Assembly: GCA_030066075.1 (NCBI GenBank)
Contig: JASJCH010000022.1
Location: forward strand, 1-56,497
DNA from: Woeseiaceae bacterium
Lineage (GTDB): Bacteria; Pseudomonadota; Gammaproteobacteria; Steroidobacterales; Woeseiaceae
Length of the DNA: 56,497 bases
Direction: 5' to 3'
Shown here: positions 36,208-44,213 of the stretch, piece by piece
Position numbering within the stretch: the stretch's first letter is position 1
Layout: every line of letters begins with the position of its first letter
Program-made: the position numbers and the translations under genes
The notes under the pieces: generated by a model
What the model saw: only the letters and a program-made list of their open reading frames with translations
Told to the model about the DNA's origin: nothing
Databases searched by the model: none

Positions 36208-38967
36208 ATGAACAGGCAGTCTCGACATGGATTTCGAATCGCCGCGCTGATTTCAGCGGGGGCGATAGTTGCTGCGTGCAGCCAGGGAGATGGCGTCAGC
36301 ATCGGAACGGGGCAGGATGCGGATCCTGTGGTTATCGATTTTCCGATCGCCTACATACGCGCCCCGATCCCGACGGATGACGACGGTAACTTCGAGCAGG
36401 AAGACCTGCGCGAGCAGATTACCTTTGATTTCGGCGCCGACCTCTACTATCGCGATCGGGCTTCCCCGAGCGCCGAGGCCATCAACATCACCGGCGAACT
36501 GACGCAAGGTCTCGCCGCGATTCGCGACGTCGAGATTGCCTATGACGGTAGCGCGCTGGTGTTTGCGATGCGCTTCCCGTTCGACCCGGACGTCGATGAA
36601 GAAGACCTGCCGACCTGGAATATCTGGAAGTACACGTTTGAAGGCGCCGTGCTGGAGCGCGTCATCACTTCCGATCTGACCGCCGAGATCGGTCATGACA
36701 TCATGCCGAAGTACCTGCCGGACGGCCGCATTATCTTCGCATCGACGCGCCAGACGCGCTCGCAGGCCGTGCTCCTCGATGAAGGCAAGCCCGGCTTTCC
36801 GGCCATGGACGAGGATGAGAATGAGTTCGCATTCAACATCCACATTATGAACGACGACGGCACGGGCGTTGAGCAGGTTACGTATAACCAGAGCCACGAT
36901 CTCGATCCCGCGCCGATGGCAAATGGCCAAATCGTATTCTCGCGCTGGGACCACGCGGGTCCCAACGACGAAATGAACCTCTACCGCATGAACCCGGACG
37001 GTTCTGGCATCGAATTGCTGTACGGCGCCCAGAGTCACGATACGGGCACCAACGGCGACACGATCCAGTTCAGCCAGCCGCGCGAACTCGAAGACGGCCG
37101 CGTCATGTCACTGATTCGCCCGTTCACCGACACCGAAGGTGGCGGCGAACTCGTAACGATCGATGTGCAGCAGTACCTCGAGAACACGCAGCCGACCGCG
37201 CCGAATATCGGCATCCTCAACGGGCCTGCGCAGGAAGATGCGACGGTCAACGATGTGTCGACCGAGCCCGGCGTGCCCTCCATCGGAGGCCGCTACGCAT
37301 CGGTATACCCCATTCTCGACGGCTCCGGGCGCCTGATCGTGAGCTGGAGCCAGTGCCGCCTGCTCGAGCAGCTGGAGGACGACCTTGACCCGCTGACCGA
37401 GGACACGGCGGTACGGCCGTGTACCCCGGAGCGTCTCGCGATGCTGTTCGTTCAGCCGGATCCCGACAACCCGGTCACGCCTGATGTCGGCAGCTACACG
37501 ATCGCGCCGCCGCTCTATGGCATCTGGATGTACGATCCGAGCGACGACACGCAGCTACCGATCGTGCCTGGTGAAGAGGGCTTCGTCTTCACCGAAGTCG
37601 TCGCGGCCGACCCGAAGGTTGCGCCGCCCGCAATCCCGGACGGCTCCAACGTATTCTTGCTCGACCCGACGATCGCAGATGCCGGCGAGGGTGTTATCAA
37701 CATCCGCAGCGTCTACGACTTCAGCGGCGTCGACAATTTCAATATCCCGGCCATGGCCGATCCGCTGCAGACCCCGGCCGCCGCTCGCCCGGCGCGCTTC
37801 CTGCGGATTGAAAAAGCCGTGTCGATCCCCGACGAGGATCTCATCGATCTCGACAATACGGCGTTCGGCGTCACAACGGCCTTCGGCATGAAGGAGATCG
37901 TCTCCTACACGCCGATTGAGCCCGACGGCTCGGTCATGGTGAAGGTGCCGGCTAATGTGGCGCTGCAGCTGAGCATTACCGACGAGAACGGCATGCGTAT
38001 CTCGGCGCGCCATACCAACTGGATATCGGTGCGCCCGGGCGAAGAGCTCAAGTGCCAGGGTTGCCACGATGGCACCAGCGGCCTGTCGCACGGTCGTCGT
38101 GACGCGTTCACCTCGGCGTATGCGGGCGCACAGCCCGGCTGGCTCGAATTCCCGAACACGGACCTGCAGTGGTTCATCAATGAGCCTGGCGAGACCATGG
38201 CCGAAGTTCGCGCGCGCGTTACGTGCACCAACGCTGGCGGCGTTTGTGACGCGACGACGTCTGTCGAGCCTTCGATGAACCTCTATTACACCGATGTGTG
38301 GACCGCGGACCCGACCGTCCGCGCCAACAACCTGGACATCGACATCCGCTACACGAGCGCGGACGTCAACAACCCTGGTCTGTCGACGAACTCGCCGACG
38401 ACCCAGGCCTGCGAAGGCGACTGGCAGGCGTTTTGCCGCACGGTGATCAACTACGAGTCGATCATTCATCCGCTGTGGAGCCTGCCGCGGCCGCAGTTTG
38501 ACGACATGGGGCAACCGATCCTCGATGGCAATGGTGTCCAGGTGGATCGGCAGTGCACGCTGTGTCATACGCAGATCGATCCGGCAGACGGCATGACAGT
38601 CATCGTCCCGGCCGGTCAGCTCGAATTAACGGACGGGCTCTCGCCCGACGAACCCGATCATTTCCACGCTTATCGTGAGCTTCTGGCCGGCGATAACCTC
38701 CAGGAAGTGGTCAATGGCGCATTGGTTGATGCGCAGCAACAAGTAGATGTCGATATCGACGGGAACCCGATATTCGACGTCATCCCGATTCCGTCACCGG
38801 CAAGTGCTGCGGGTGCGCGGGCTTCGGGCAATTTCTTCGGACGATTTACAGATCCGAACAACGTGGAACACTTCGGTGTTCTGTCCAGCGCGGAGAGACG
38901 CTTAATTGCGGAATGGTTAGATGTCGGAGCCCAGTACTACAACAATCCTTTCGACGTCCCGCAATAA
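36208..38967 (+). CDS. HzsA-related diheme c-type lipoprotein with beta-propeller
   Basis: The 919-residue product has a lipoprotein signal (IAALISAGAIVAAC). Residues about 60-550 form a PD40/TolB-like propeller (ALVFAMRFPFD, DIMPKYLPDGRIIFASTR, FNIHIMNDDGTGVEQVT, GQIVFSRWDH). A beta-sandwich-like segment (VSYTPIEPDGSVMVKVPAN) then leads to the first c-heme site CQGCHDG (616-620) and, after an insert, CTLCHTQ (783-787). This order matches hydrazine synthase alpha-subunit-related proteins found in many non-anammox bacteria. No other hydrazine synthase subunit is in the window, so hydrazine chemistry should not be assumed. It heads the plus-strand operon and overlaps the next gene by 47 bases. 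Confidence 0.78.
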   Translation: MNRQSRHGFRIAALISAGAIVAACSQGDGVSIGTGQDADPVVIDFPIAYIRAPIPTDDDGNFEQEDLREQITFDFGADLYYRDRASPSAEAINITGELTQGLAAIRDVEIAYDGSALVFAMRFPFDPDVDEEDLPTWNIWKYTFEGAVLERVITSDLTAEIGHDIMPKYLPDGRIIFASTRQTRSQAVLLDEGKPGFPAMDEDENEFAFNIHIMNDDGTGVEQVTYNQSHDLDPAPMANGQIVFSRWDHAGPNDEMNLYRMNPDGSGIELLYGAQSHDTGTNGDTIQFSQPRELEDGRVMSLIRPFTDTEGGGELVTIDVQQYLENTQPTAPNIGILNGPAQEDATVNDVSTEPGVPSIGGRYASVYPILDGSGRLIVSWSQCRLLEQLEDDLDPLTEDTAVRPCTPERLAMLFVQPDPDNPVTPDVGSYTIAPPLYGIWMYDPSDDTQLPIVPGEEGFVFTEVVAADPKVAPPAIPDGSNVFLLDPTIADAGEGVINIRSVYDFSGVDNFNIPAMADPLQTPAAARPARFLRIEKAVSIPDEDLIDLDNTAFGVTTAFGMKEIVSYTPIEPDGSVMVKVPANVALQLSITDENGMRISARHTNWISVRPGEELKCQGCHDGTSGLSHGRRDAFTSAYAGAQPGWLEFPNTDLQWFINEPGETMAEVRARVTCTNAGGVCDATTSVEPSMNLYYTDVWTADPTVRANNLDIDIRYTSADVNNPGLSTNSPTTQACEGDWQAFCRTVINYESIIHPLWSLPRPQFDDMGQPILDGNGVQVDRQCTLCHTQIDPADGMTVIVPAGQLELTDGLSPDEPDHFHAYRELLAGDNLQEVVNGALVDAQQQVDVDIDGNPIFDVIPIPSPASAAGARASGNFFGRFTDPNNVEHFGVLSSAERRLIAEWLDVGAQYYNNPFDVPQ

Positions 38968-39721
38968 CTGCGCTGCCTGGTGTGCGTGCCTGCTTGCGCT
39001 GGTACTGACGACCCTCACACCCTGGCAGACAGCGACCGCCGACGACGAGATCCTTCGCAAGGTCGCGGTTGCTGATCCTTACCTGGAGATGCATACCGGG
39101 CCGGGTCGCGGTTACCCCATTTTCCACGTCGTCGATCGTGGCGACCAGGTCGAGATCCTGTTGCAACGCACCGACTGGTACCAGGTGCGGACGGACCGCG
39201 GCATCGAGGGCTGGGTCGACCAGGCCCAGATGGAGCTGACGCTCAATCCCGACGGCTCGGAGGTCGACTTCGTGACAGCTGACCTCGGGGACTTCACCAA
39301 CGCGAGATGGGAAGCCGGAGTACTGGCTGGTGACTTCGGTGGGGCGAACATCGTTTCGCTCTACGGTGGGTACTCGGTCAACCCGCATGTCTCCGTAGAG
39401 GTATGGGGTTCACAGATTCTGGGAAATTTTTCGAACGGCTGGATGGGCAGTGTTAACGTCGTTCACGAGACCTGGCCGGATTGGCGGTTCTCACCGTTTT
39501 TTACATTGGGTGCTGGAGTAATACATACCTCGCCCAAGTCGACGATCATCCAGGGCGATGATCGCACCGACGAAATAGCGCACGTGGGCGCGGGTTTCAG
39601 GGTCTACGCCTCACGACGATTTTTGCTTCGCGTCGAGTACAAGAGCTACGTGGTTTTCACGAGCCGCGATGAGAATGAGGAAGTTGAAGAATGGAAAGCC
39701 GGTTTCGCGTTCTTTTTCTGA
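38921..39721 (+). CDS. SH3b-domain outer-membrane beta-barrel protein
   Basis: The 266-residue product starts inside the end of the HzsA-related gene. A signal peptide (CACLLALVLTTLTPWQTATA) leads to a bacterial SH3 domain (YLEMHTGPGRGYPIFHVVDRGDQVEILLQRTDWYQVRTDRGIEGWV). About 150 residues of amphipathic strands follow and end in Phe (AGFAFFF), typical of a small outer-membrane barrel (TIGR04565-like). It probably anchors to peptidoglycan or protein partners through SH3b. It overlaps the next gene by 31 bases, so tight coupling is likely. Confidence 0.8.
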   Translation: MSEPSTTTILSTSRNNCAAWCACLLALVLTTLTPWQTATADDEILRKVAVADPYLEMHTGPGRGYPIFHVVDRGDQVEILLQRTDWYQVRTDRGIEGWVDQAQMELTLNPDGSEVDFVTADLGDFTNARWEAGVLAGDFGGANIVSLYGGYSVNPHVSVEVWGSQILGNFSNGWMGSVNVVHETWPDWRFSPFFTLGAGVIHTSPKSTIIQGDDRTDEIAHVGAGFRVYASRRFLLRVEYKSYVVFTSRDENEEVEEWKAGFAFFF

Positions 39722-40347
39722 TCGGCTGCGTACTGACGCTGTCGGGCTGCGGCATTTTCGGTGACAAGGAAGCGCCGCCGCCGGCGTCCGAGCCGCCGGG
39801 GCAGGTCGTTGACCCCGAGGTCGAGCGACGCGAGATCAAGGAAGCCAAGATCGATCGCGAGGACTTCGAGGTCGGCGCGTTTGCCGGGATCATGAGCATC
39901 GAGGACTTCGGTTCGGACACCGTGTATGGCGTCAAACTCGCCTACCACGTCACCGAAGGGTTTTTCGTGGAAGCCTCGGTCGGCCAGACCGAAGCGGGCA
40001 AGACGAGCTTCGAGCAACTCTCGGGCGGCGCGCTGTTGTTCGAGGACCGCGACCTGACGTATTACAACCTGAATCTCGGCTACAACGTCCTGCCCGGCGA
40101 AGTCTTCATAGGCGAAGGCAGAGCCTACAACACCAATTTCTACCTGATCGCCGGTCTCGGTTCGACCAGTTTCGCCGACGATGACCGGTTCACGGTCAAC
40201 TTCGGCGCCGGCTTCAGGTTCCTGCTGACCGATTCGGTCGCGATCCACGCGGACTTTCGCGATCACCTGTTCGACGTGGACATTCTCGGTCGGGAAAAAA
40301 CCACGCACAACCTCGAGGGCACCATTGGCGTGTCTGTGTTCTTCTGA
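39691..40347 (+). CDS. Outer-membrane beta-barrel lipoprotein
   Basis: The 218-residue product has a lipoprotein signal (RVLFLIGCVLTLSGC) and a proline-rich linker (APPPASEPPGQVVDPE). The rest is a barrel domain similar to that of the preceding gene (EVGAFAGIMSIEDFG, YNLNLGYNVLPGEVFIG, FTVNFGAGFRFLLTDSVAIHADFRDHLFD) and ends in Phe. The two proteins look like tandem paralogues with different N-terminal modules. Confidence 0.78.
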   Translation: MESRFRVLFLIGCVLTLSGCGIFGDKEAPPPASEPPGQVVDPEVERREIKEAKIDREDFEVGAFAGIMSIEDFGSDTVYGVKLAYHVTEGFFVEASVGQTEAGKTSFEQLSGGALLFEDRDLTYYNLNLGYNVLPGEVFIGEGRAYNTNFYLIAGLGSTSFADDDRFTVNFGAGFRFLLTDSVAIHADFRDHLFDVDILGREKTTHNLEGTIGVSVFF

Positions 40348-40394
40348 GGAAGAGGTCACAGTTCGCCGGGGGGCGGACGGCTAGAGTAGAGGGC

Positions 40395-40631
40395 ATGACT
40401 ATGAAAAGTTTTGGCAAAATCCTGCTGGTACTGGCCGTGGCGGCCGGGGCTGCGGGCTGCAGCAATTTCGAGCCCTGGGTGAAGCCCTACGAGAGGGACC
40501 GCCTGGCGGATCCGATCATGGCGCTCGACATGGACCCGGTATCCAGTTCCTACATCATGCACGTCTACGAGGCGCGTGAAGGCGCCCGCGGCGGCGAGGG
40601 TGCAGCCGGCGGCGGCTGCGGGTGTAACTAG
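40395..40631 (+). CDS. DUF4266 small lipoprotein with Cys-Gly tail
   Basis: The 78-residue product starts at ATG 40395 or ATG 40401. A lipoprotein signal (ILLVLAVAAGAAGC) is followed by the DUF4266 core (FEPWVKPYERDRLADPIM, YIMHVYEAREGARGGEG) and a C-terminus GGGCGCN. DUF4266 genes typically sit directly before DUF3570 genes, as here (8-base gap). As I recall, these pairs often also accompany ApbE and thioredoxin-like genes; neither is present in this window. The Cys-Gly tail could be a metal or cofactor site or a modification target; function is unknown. Confidence 0.85.
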   Translation: MTMKSFGKILLVLAVAAGAAGCSNFEPWVKPYERDRLADPIMALDMDPVSSSYIMHVYEAREGARGGEGAAGGGCGCN

Positions 40632-40639
40632 AGGCCCGG

Positions 40640-41779
40640 ATGAACCGTCTGCGCCACACAGTTGTAGCTCTGGCAGGACTGCTGTTCGCGAACAGCGCCC
40701 TGGCGGGCGTGCTGCCCGAGGATCGCAGCGACGTGATGTACCACCTTTATGAAGGTGGTGGCGTGCGCATCGACGGTCCGTCGATCCTGATGCGCAAGCA
40801 AGTTGGCAACAGCATGTCGTTCGTCACCAACTACTACATCGACACGATCAGCTCGGCGTCGATCGACGTGATCACCACTGCAAGCCCGTACGATGAGGAG
40901 CGCACGCAGTGGTCGCTCGGCATGGACTACTTGCGCGGCAACACTACGATGAGTGTCGGGTATACGACGAGCACCGAGTCCGACTTCGACGCCAAGACCT
41001 ACAGCCTGGCGGTGAGCCAGGACATGTTTGGTGACCTGACCACGCTCACGCTGAGCTATGCCCTGGGCGACGACACGGTCGGACGTTCCGATGACCCCTT
41101 GTTTGAGCGCGAGGCCGATCGCCAGCAGTACGGGGTTGGCATCACGCAGATCCTGACCCGCAACCTGATCGCGACGCTGAACTACCAGGCGGTCACAGAC
41201 GAGGGTTTCCTGAACAACCCGTACCGAACGGTACGCTATGCTGATGCCGCGGTGCCGCGGGGCTTCAGCTACGAGCCGGAGCTCTACCCCAACACGCGCA
41301 CGAGTAACGCGCTGGGCCTGCGCATGAAGTACTTCCTGCCGTACCGTGCAGCGGTGGAGGCCGAGTATCGTTACTTCACCGATACCTGGGATATCGAGGG
41401 TCACACGGCGAAACTCGGCTATGTGCACCCGATGGGACCGTTCACGTTCCACCTCAAGTACCGTTACCACGACCAGACCGGGGCGCACTTCTTCTCGGAC
41501 CTGTTCCCGCGCGCGCAGGCAACCAACTTCCGCGGCCGCGACAAGGAGCTCAGTCCGCTGACCAGCCACACGCTCGGCATTTCGGGCAGCTGGGAGTTCA
41601 TCGAGCAGCCCGAGGGCTGGAAGTTTTTCAAGCGCGGCTCGCTCAACGTGTCCTACGACTTCCTGTCGGTGGACTACCACGAGTTCTCGGATATCAGCGC
41701 CGGCCAGCCATTGGGTGAGGAGCCGCTGTACAAGCTCGAGGCCGATGTAATTCAGATCTTCTTCTCGTTCTGGTATTAA
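40640..41779 (+). CDS. DUF3570 outer-membrane beta-barrel protein
   Basis: The 379-residue product has a signal peptide (TVVALAGLLFANSALA) and then regular amphipathic strands (YEGGGVRIDGPSILMRKQVGNSMSFVTNYYID, WSLGMDYLRGNTTMSVGY, LTTLTLSYALG, YGVGITQILTRN) to a C-terminal aromatic (FFSFWY). This is the DUF3570 family, a predicted 16-20-strand barrel. It is the last gene of the heme locus plus-strand operon and the natural candidate for the outer-membrane conduit or export partner of the DUF4266 lipoprotein. Confidence 0.87.
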   Translation: MNRLRHTVVALAGLLFANSALAGVLPEDRSDVMYHLYEGGGVRIDGPSILMRKQVGNSMSFVTNYYIDTISSASIDVITTASPYDEERTQWSLGMDYLRGNTTMSVGYTTSTESDFDAKTYSLAVSQDMFGDLTTLTLSYALGDDTVGRSDDPLFEREADRQQYGVGITQILTRNLIATLNYQAVTDEGFLNNPYRTVRYADAAVPRGFSYEPELYPNTRTSNALGLRMKYFLPYRAAVEAEYRYFTDTWDIEGHTAKLGYVHPMGPFTFHLKYRYHDQTGAHFFSDLFPRAQATNFRGRDKELSPLTSHTLGISGSWEFIEQPEGWKFFKRGSLNVSYDFLSVDYHEFSDISAGQPLGEEPLYKLEADVIQIFFSFWY

Positions 41780-41796
41780 TTTCTCTGCATGGTTGA

Positions 41797-41863
41797 CCGG
41801 CGACGTCCTGTCGCCGGCCCTCCGGGCGCACTTCGTGCGTCCAAAATCGCTTCCGGCGATTTT
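41797..41863 (+). terminator. Three consecutive hairpins after DUF3570, last one terminator-like
   Basis: CCGGCGAC/GTCGCCGG (41797-41817), GGGCGCAC/GTGCGTCC (41824-41842) and AAAATCGC/GCGATTTT (41843-41863) follow each other almost without gaps. The third has A-run and T-run flanks, so it could terminate in both directions. Confidence 0.5.
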
Positions 41864-41934
41864 GTCGCTACGCTGCGCGTGACTTCCGGTTAGCATCCCC
41901 CGGCCCACCCAAGCCAGTGGTACGATTACGCGCC

Positions 41935-42489
41935 ATGATCTGGATAACCATCGGACTTGCCTTCGTCGCAGTCATTGTCGTTCTTTACAACCGACTGGTG
42001 CGGGCGCGAAATCGCGTCGACACCGCCTGGAGTGATATCGACGTACAGCTGCAGCGGCGCCACGACCTCGTGCCGCGGCTTGTTTCTGCGGTCGATGCCT
42101 ACGCCCAGTACGAGAAGGCCACGCTCGAGGCCGTCGCGGAACTGCGTGCCGAGGCGATGCGCCAGACGGGTGTGCGAGCGCGTGGCAAGGCCGAAGAGGA
42201 GCTGGGCAAGGGCGTTCACAAGCTCATCGCGCTGGCAGAGAGCTACCCGGACCTCAAGGCCAACGAGAATTTCCTCAAGCTGCAGGGCGAGCTCGTCGAG
42301 ACCGAGAACTACCTGCAGTTTGCGCGCCGGTACTACAACGGCTCCGTGCGCGAATACAACACCATGACGGAGTCGGTGCCCAGCAACATCATTGCCGGCA
42401 TCTTCAGTTTCGGCGCGCGCAGCTTCTTCCAGAAGTCTTCCGACGACGCGGCCAACGTGCCGCTGGTCAAGTTCGGGTCGGTCGAGTGA
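41935..42489 (+). CDS. lemA: LemA family protein
   Basis: The start ATG 41935 gives 184 residues. It has an N-terminal membrane helix (WITIGLAFVAVIVVLYNRLV) and the LemA core: RNRVDTAWSDIDVQLQRRHDLVPRLVSAVDAYAQYEK, YPDLKANENFLKLQGELVETEN and ARRYYNGSVREYNTMTESVPSNIIAG. LemA proteins are membrane-bound helical bundles of unclear function that usually pair with a TPM or DUF2207 protein. Here the stop overlaps the GTG of a DUF2207 gene by four bases. Confidence 0.95.
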   Translation: MIWITIGLAFVAVIVVLYNRLVRARNRVDTAWSDIDVQLQRRHDLVPRLVSAVDAYAQYEKATLEAVAELRAEAMRQTGVRARGKAEEELGKGVHKLIALAESYPDLKANENFLKLQGELVETENYLQFARRYYNGSVREYNTMTESVPSNIIAGIFSFGARSFFQKSSDDAANVPLVKFGSVE

Positions 42490-44213
42490 GGCGACTGCTC
42501 GCCTGCCTGTTGTTGCTGCCGCTGGCGGCGCTGGCCGAAGAACGCATTCTCGGCTTCGACAGTGACATACTGGTGATGCCCGATGGCTGGATCGAGGTCA
42601 CCGAAACGATCCGCGTGCGGGCGGAAGGCCAGCGTATCCGGCGCGGCATCTACCGCGACTTTCCGACCGAGTACCGCGACCGTTACGGCAACGATTACGT
42701 GGTGGATTTCGACATCCTCTCCGTGACGCGCAACGGGGCGCGCGAGGACTACCACACGCAGGGCATCCGCGACGGCGTTCGCACCTATTTCGGCAGCTCT
42801 AGTCGCTACCTCAACTCCGGCGAGCACACTTACGTGTTCCGTTACCGTGCGAGCCGCATGCTGGGGTTCTTCGAGACGCACGACGAACTCTACTGGAACG
42901 TCACGGGCGTCAACTGGGAGTTCCCGATCGACCGGGCCACGGCGACCGTTTCGTTCGGCTTCGATGTCCCGGCCGGCGAGTTGACGGCGGAGGCGTACAC
43001 GGGCGCTTTCGGCTACACGAAGCGCGACTATACGTCGCGCATGGAAGCCACCGGCCGCGTCTACTTCGAGACGACGAAAGTGCTGCCGCCGCTCAACGGG
43101 CTGACCATTGTCGTAGGCTGGCCAAAGGGGCTCATCGAGCCGCCCACCGACCTGCAGCGGGCCGGCTGGCTGCTCAAGGACAACGCCAACCTGCTCATTG
43201 CGGTCGCCGGCTTCGTCTTGCTGCTCGCCTACTACATCCCGGTGTGGCGCTACTTCGGCAAGGACCCCGAGGAGGGCGTGCTGGTGACGCGCTACGAGCC
43301 GCCTGAGGGTTTCTCACCCGCGTCGCTGCGCTACATCCAGCAGATGTACTACGACGACAAGGTCATGACGGCTGCGATCGTCAACCTCGCCGTGAAGCGC
43401 TACCTGCGGATCGACGTCGAGGAAGGGTCCGACGGCTTTCTCGGCATCGGCAAGGAAGACGACAAGTACATTCTCGTCAAGACGGACCCATTGGGGCATC
43501 CGCCACCGATGGCGGCCGGTGAACGGGAGCTCTATGAGCAGCTCTTCAGCGGCCGCAGCCGGATCGCGCTGGAGCAGGAGAACCATGGCAAGCTCGCTGC
43601 GGCGAAGGCAGTGCACAAGGGGTCGCTGGAGCTCGACTACAAGCAGCACTATTTCAAGTTCAACGGCCTGCTCAATGTGCCGGCCATCCTGCTGTTGATC
43701 CTGACCGCGGTCGTATCGCTGTCGCAGGGCCCGTCCGTGTTTTCCATCCTGACCATTGTGCTGATGGCGGTGACGACGATCATTTTCGCCGTCGTCATGA
43801 AGCGGCCGACGCTGCGCGGACGCAAGCTGCTCGACGAGATCATGGGCTTCCAGGATTACCTCGAAATTGCCGAGAAGCACGAGATGGAATTGCGCAATCC
43901 GCCCGAGAAGACGCCGCGGCTGTTCGAGAAGTACCTGCCGTTCGCGCTGGCGCTCGGCGTCGATCAGCGCTGGTCCGAAAAGTTCGCCGAAATTCTGCGG
44001 AATGCCCAGATGGGGGACGGCTCTCCTTATCAGCCGACCTGGTACGGCGGCTCCTGGGACCGTTTCAATGTCAGCAGTGCGACGAGCGCGCTGTCCCACA
44101 GCCTCAGTACCGCAGTGACCCACTCGGTGTCGCCGCCCGGATCGTCTTCCGGCGGCGGCGGGGGCGGATTTTCCGGCGGCGGCGGAGGCGGCGGCGGAGG
44201 CGGAGGTTGGTGA
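42486..44213 (+). CDS. DUF2207 membrane protein with Gly-rich tail
   Basis: A GTG start overlapping the lemA stop (GTGA) gives 575 residues. The signal peptide (LLACLLLLPLAALA) is followed by the extracytoplasmic DUF2207 domain (FDSDILVMPDGWIEVTETIRVRAEGQRIRRGIYRDFPTEY). A membrane helix (NLLIAVAGFVLLLAYYIPVW), a cytoplasmic domain and two further helices (VPAILLLILTAVVSLSQ, VFSILTIVLMAVTTIIFAVV) come next. The C-terminus is a Ser/Gly run ending in GGW, a common ending in this family. It probably works with LemA. The last base is shared with the next ATG (TGATG). Confidence 0.93.
   Translation: MRRLLACLLLLPLAALAEERILGFDSDILVMPDGWIEVTETIRVRAEGQRIRRGIYRDFPTEYRDRYGNDYVVDFDILSVTRNGAREDYHTQGIRDGVRTYFGSSSRYLNSGEHTYVFRYRASRMLGFFETHDELYWNVTGVNWEFPIDRATATVSFGFDVPAGELTAEAYTGAFGYTKRDYTSRMEATGRVYFETTKVLPPLNGLTIVVGWPKGLIEPPTDLQRAGWLLKDNANLLIAVAGFVLLLAYYIPVWRYFGKDPEEGVLVTRYEPPEGFSPASLRYIQQMYYDDKVMTAAIVNLAVKRYLRIDVEEGSDGFLGIGKEDDKYILVKTDPLGHPPPMAAGERELYEQLFSGRSRIALEQENHGKLAAAKAVHKGSLELDYKQHYFKFNGLLNVPAILLLILTAVVSLSQGPSVFSILTIVLMAVTTIIFAVVMKRPTLRGRKLLDEIMGFQDYLEIAEKHEMELRNPPEKTPRLFEKYLPFALALGVDQRWSEKFAEILRNAQMGDGSPYQPTWYGGSWDRFNVSSATSALSHSLSTAVTHSVSPPGSSSGGGGGGFSGGGGGGGGGGGW

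Noticed and set aside
36208-38967. Claim of anammox hydrazine synthesis
   Set aside because: Only an HzsA-related protein is present. HzsB/C, hydrazine dehydrogenase and anammoxosome genes are absent, and HzsA-like proteins occur in many other bacteria.
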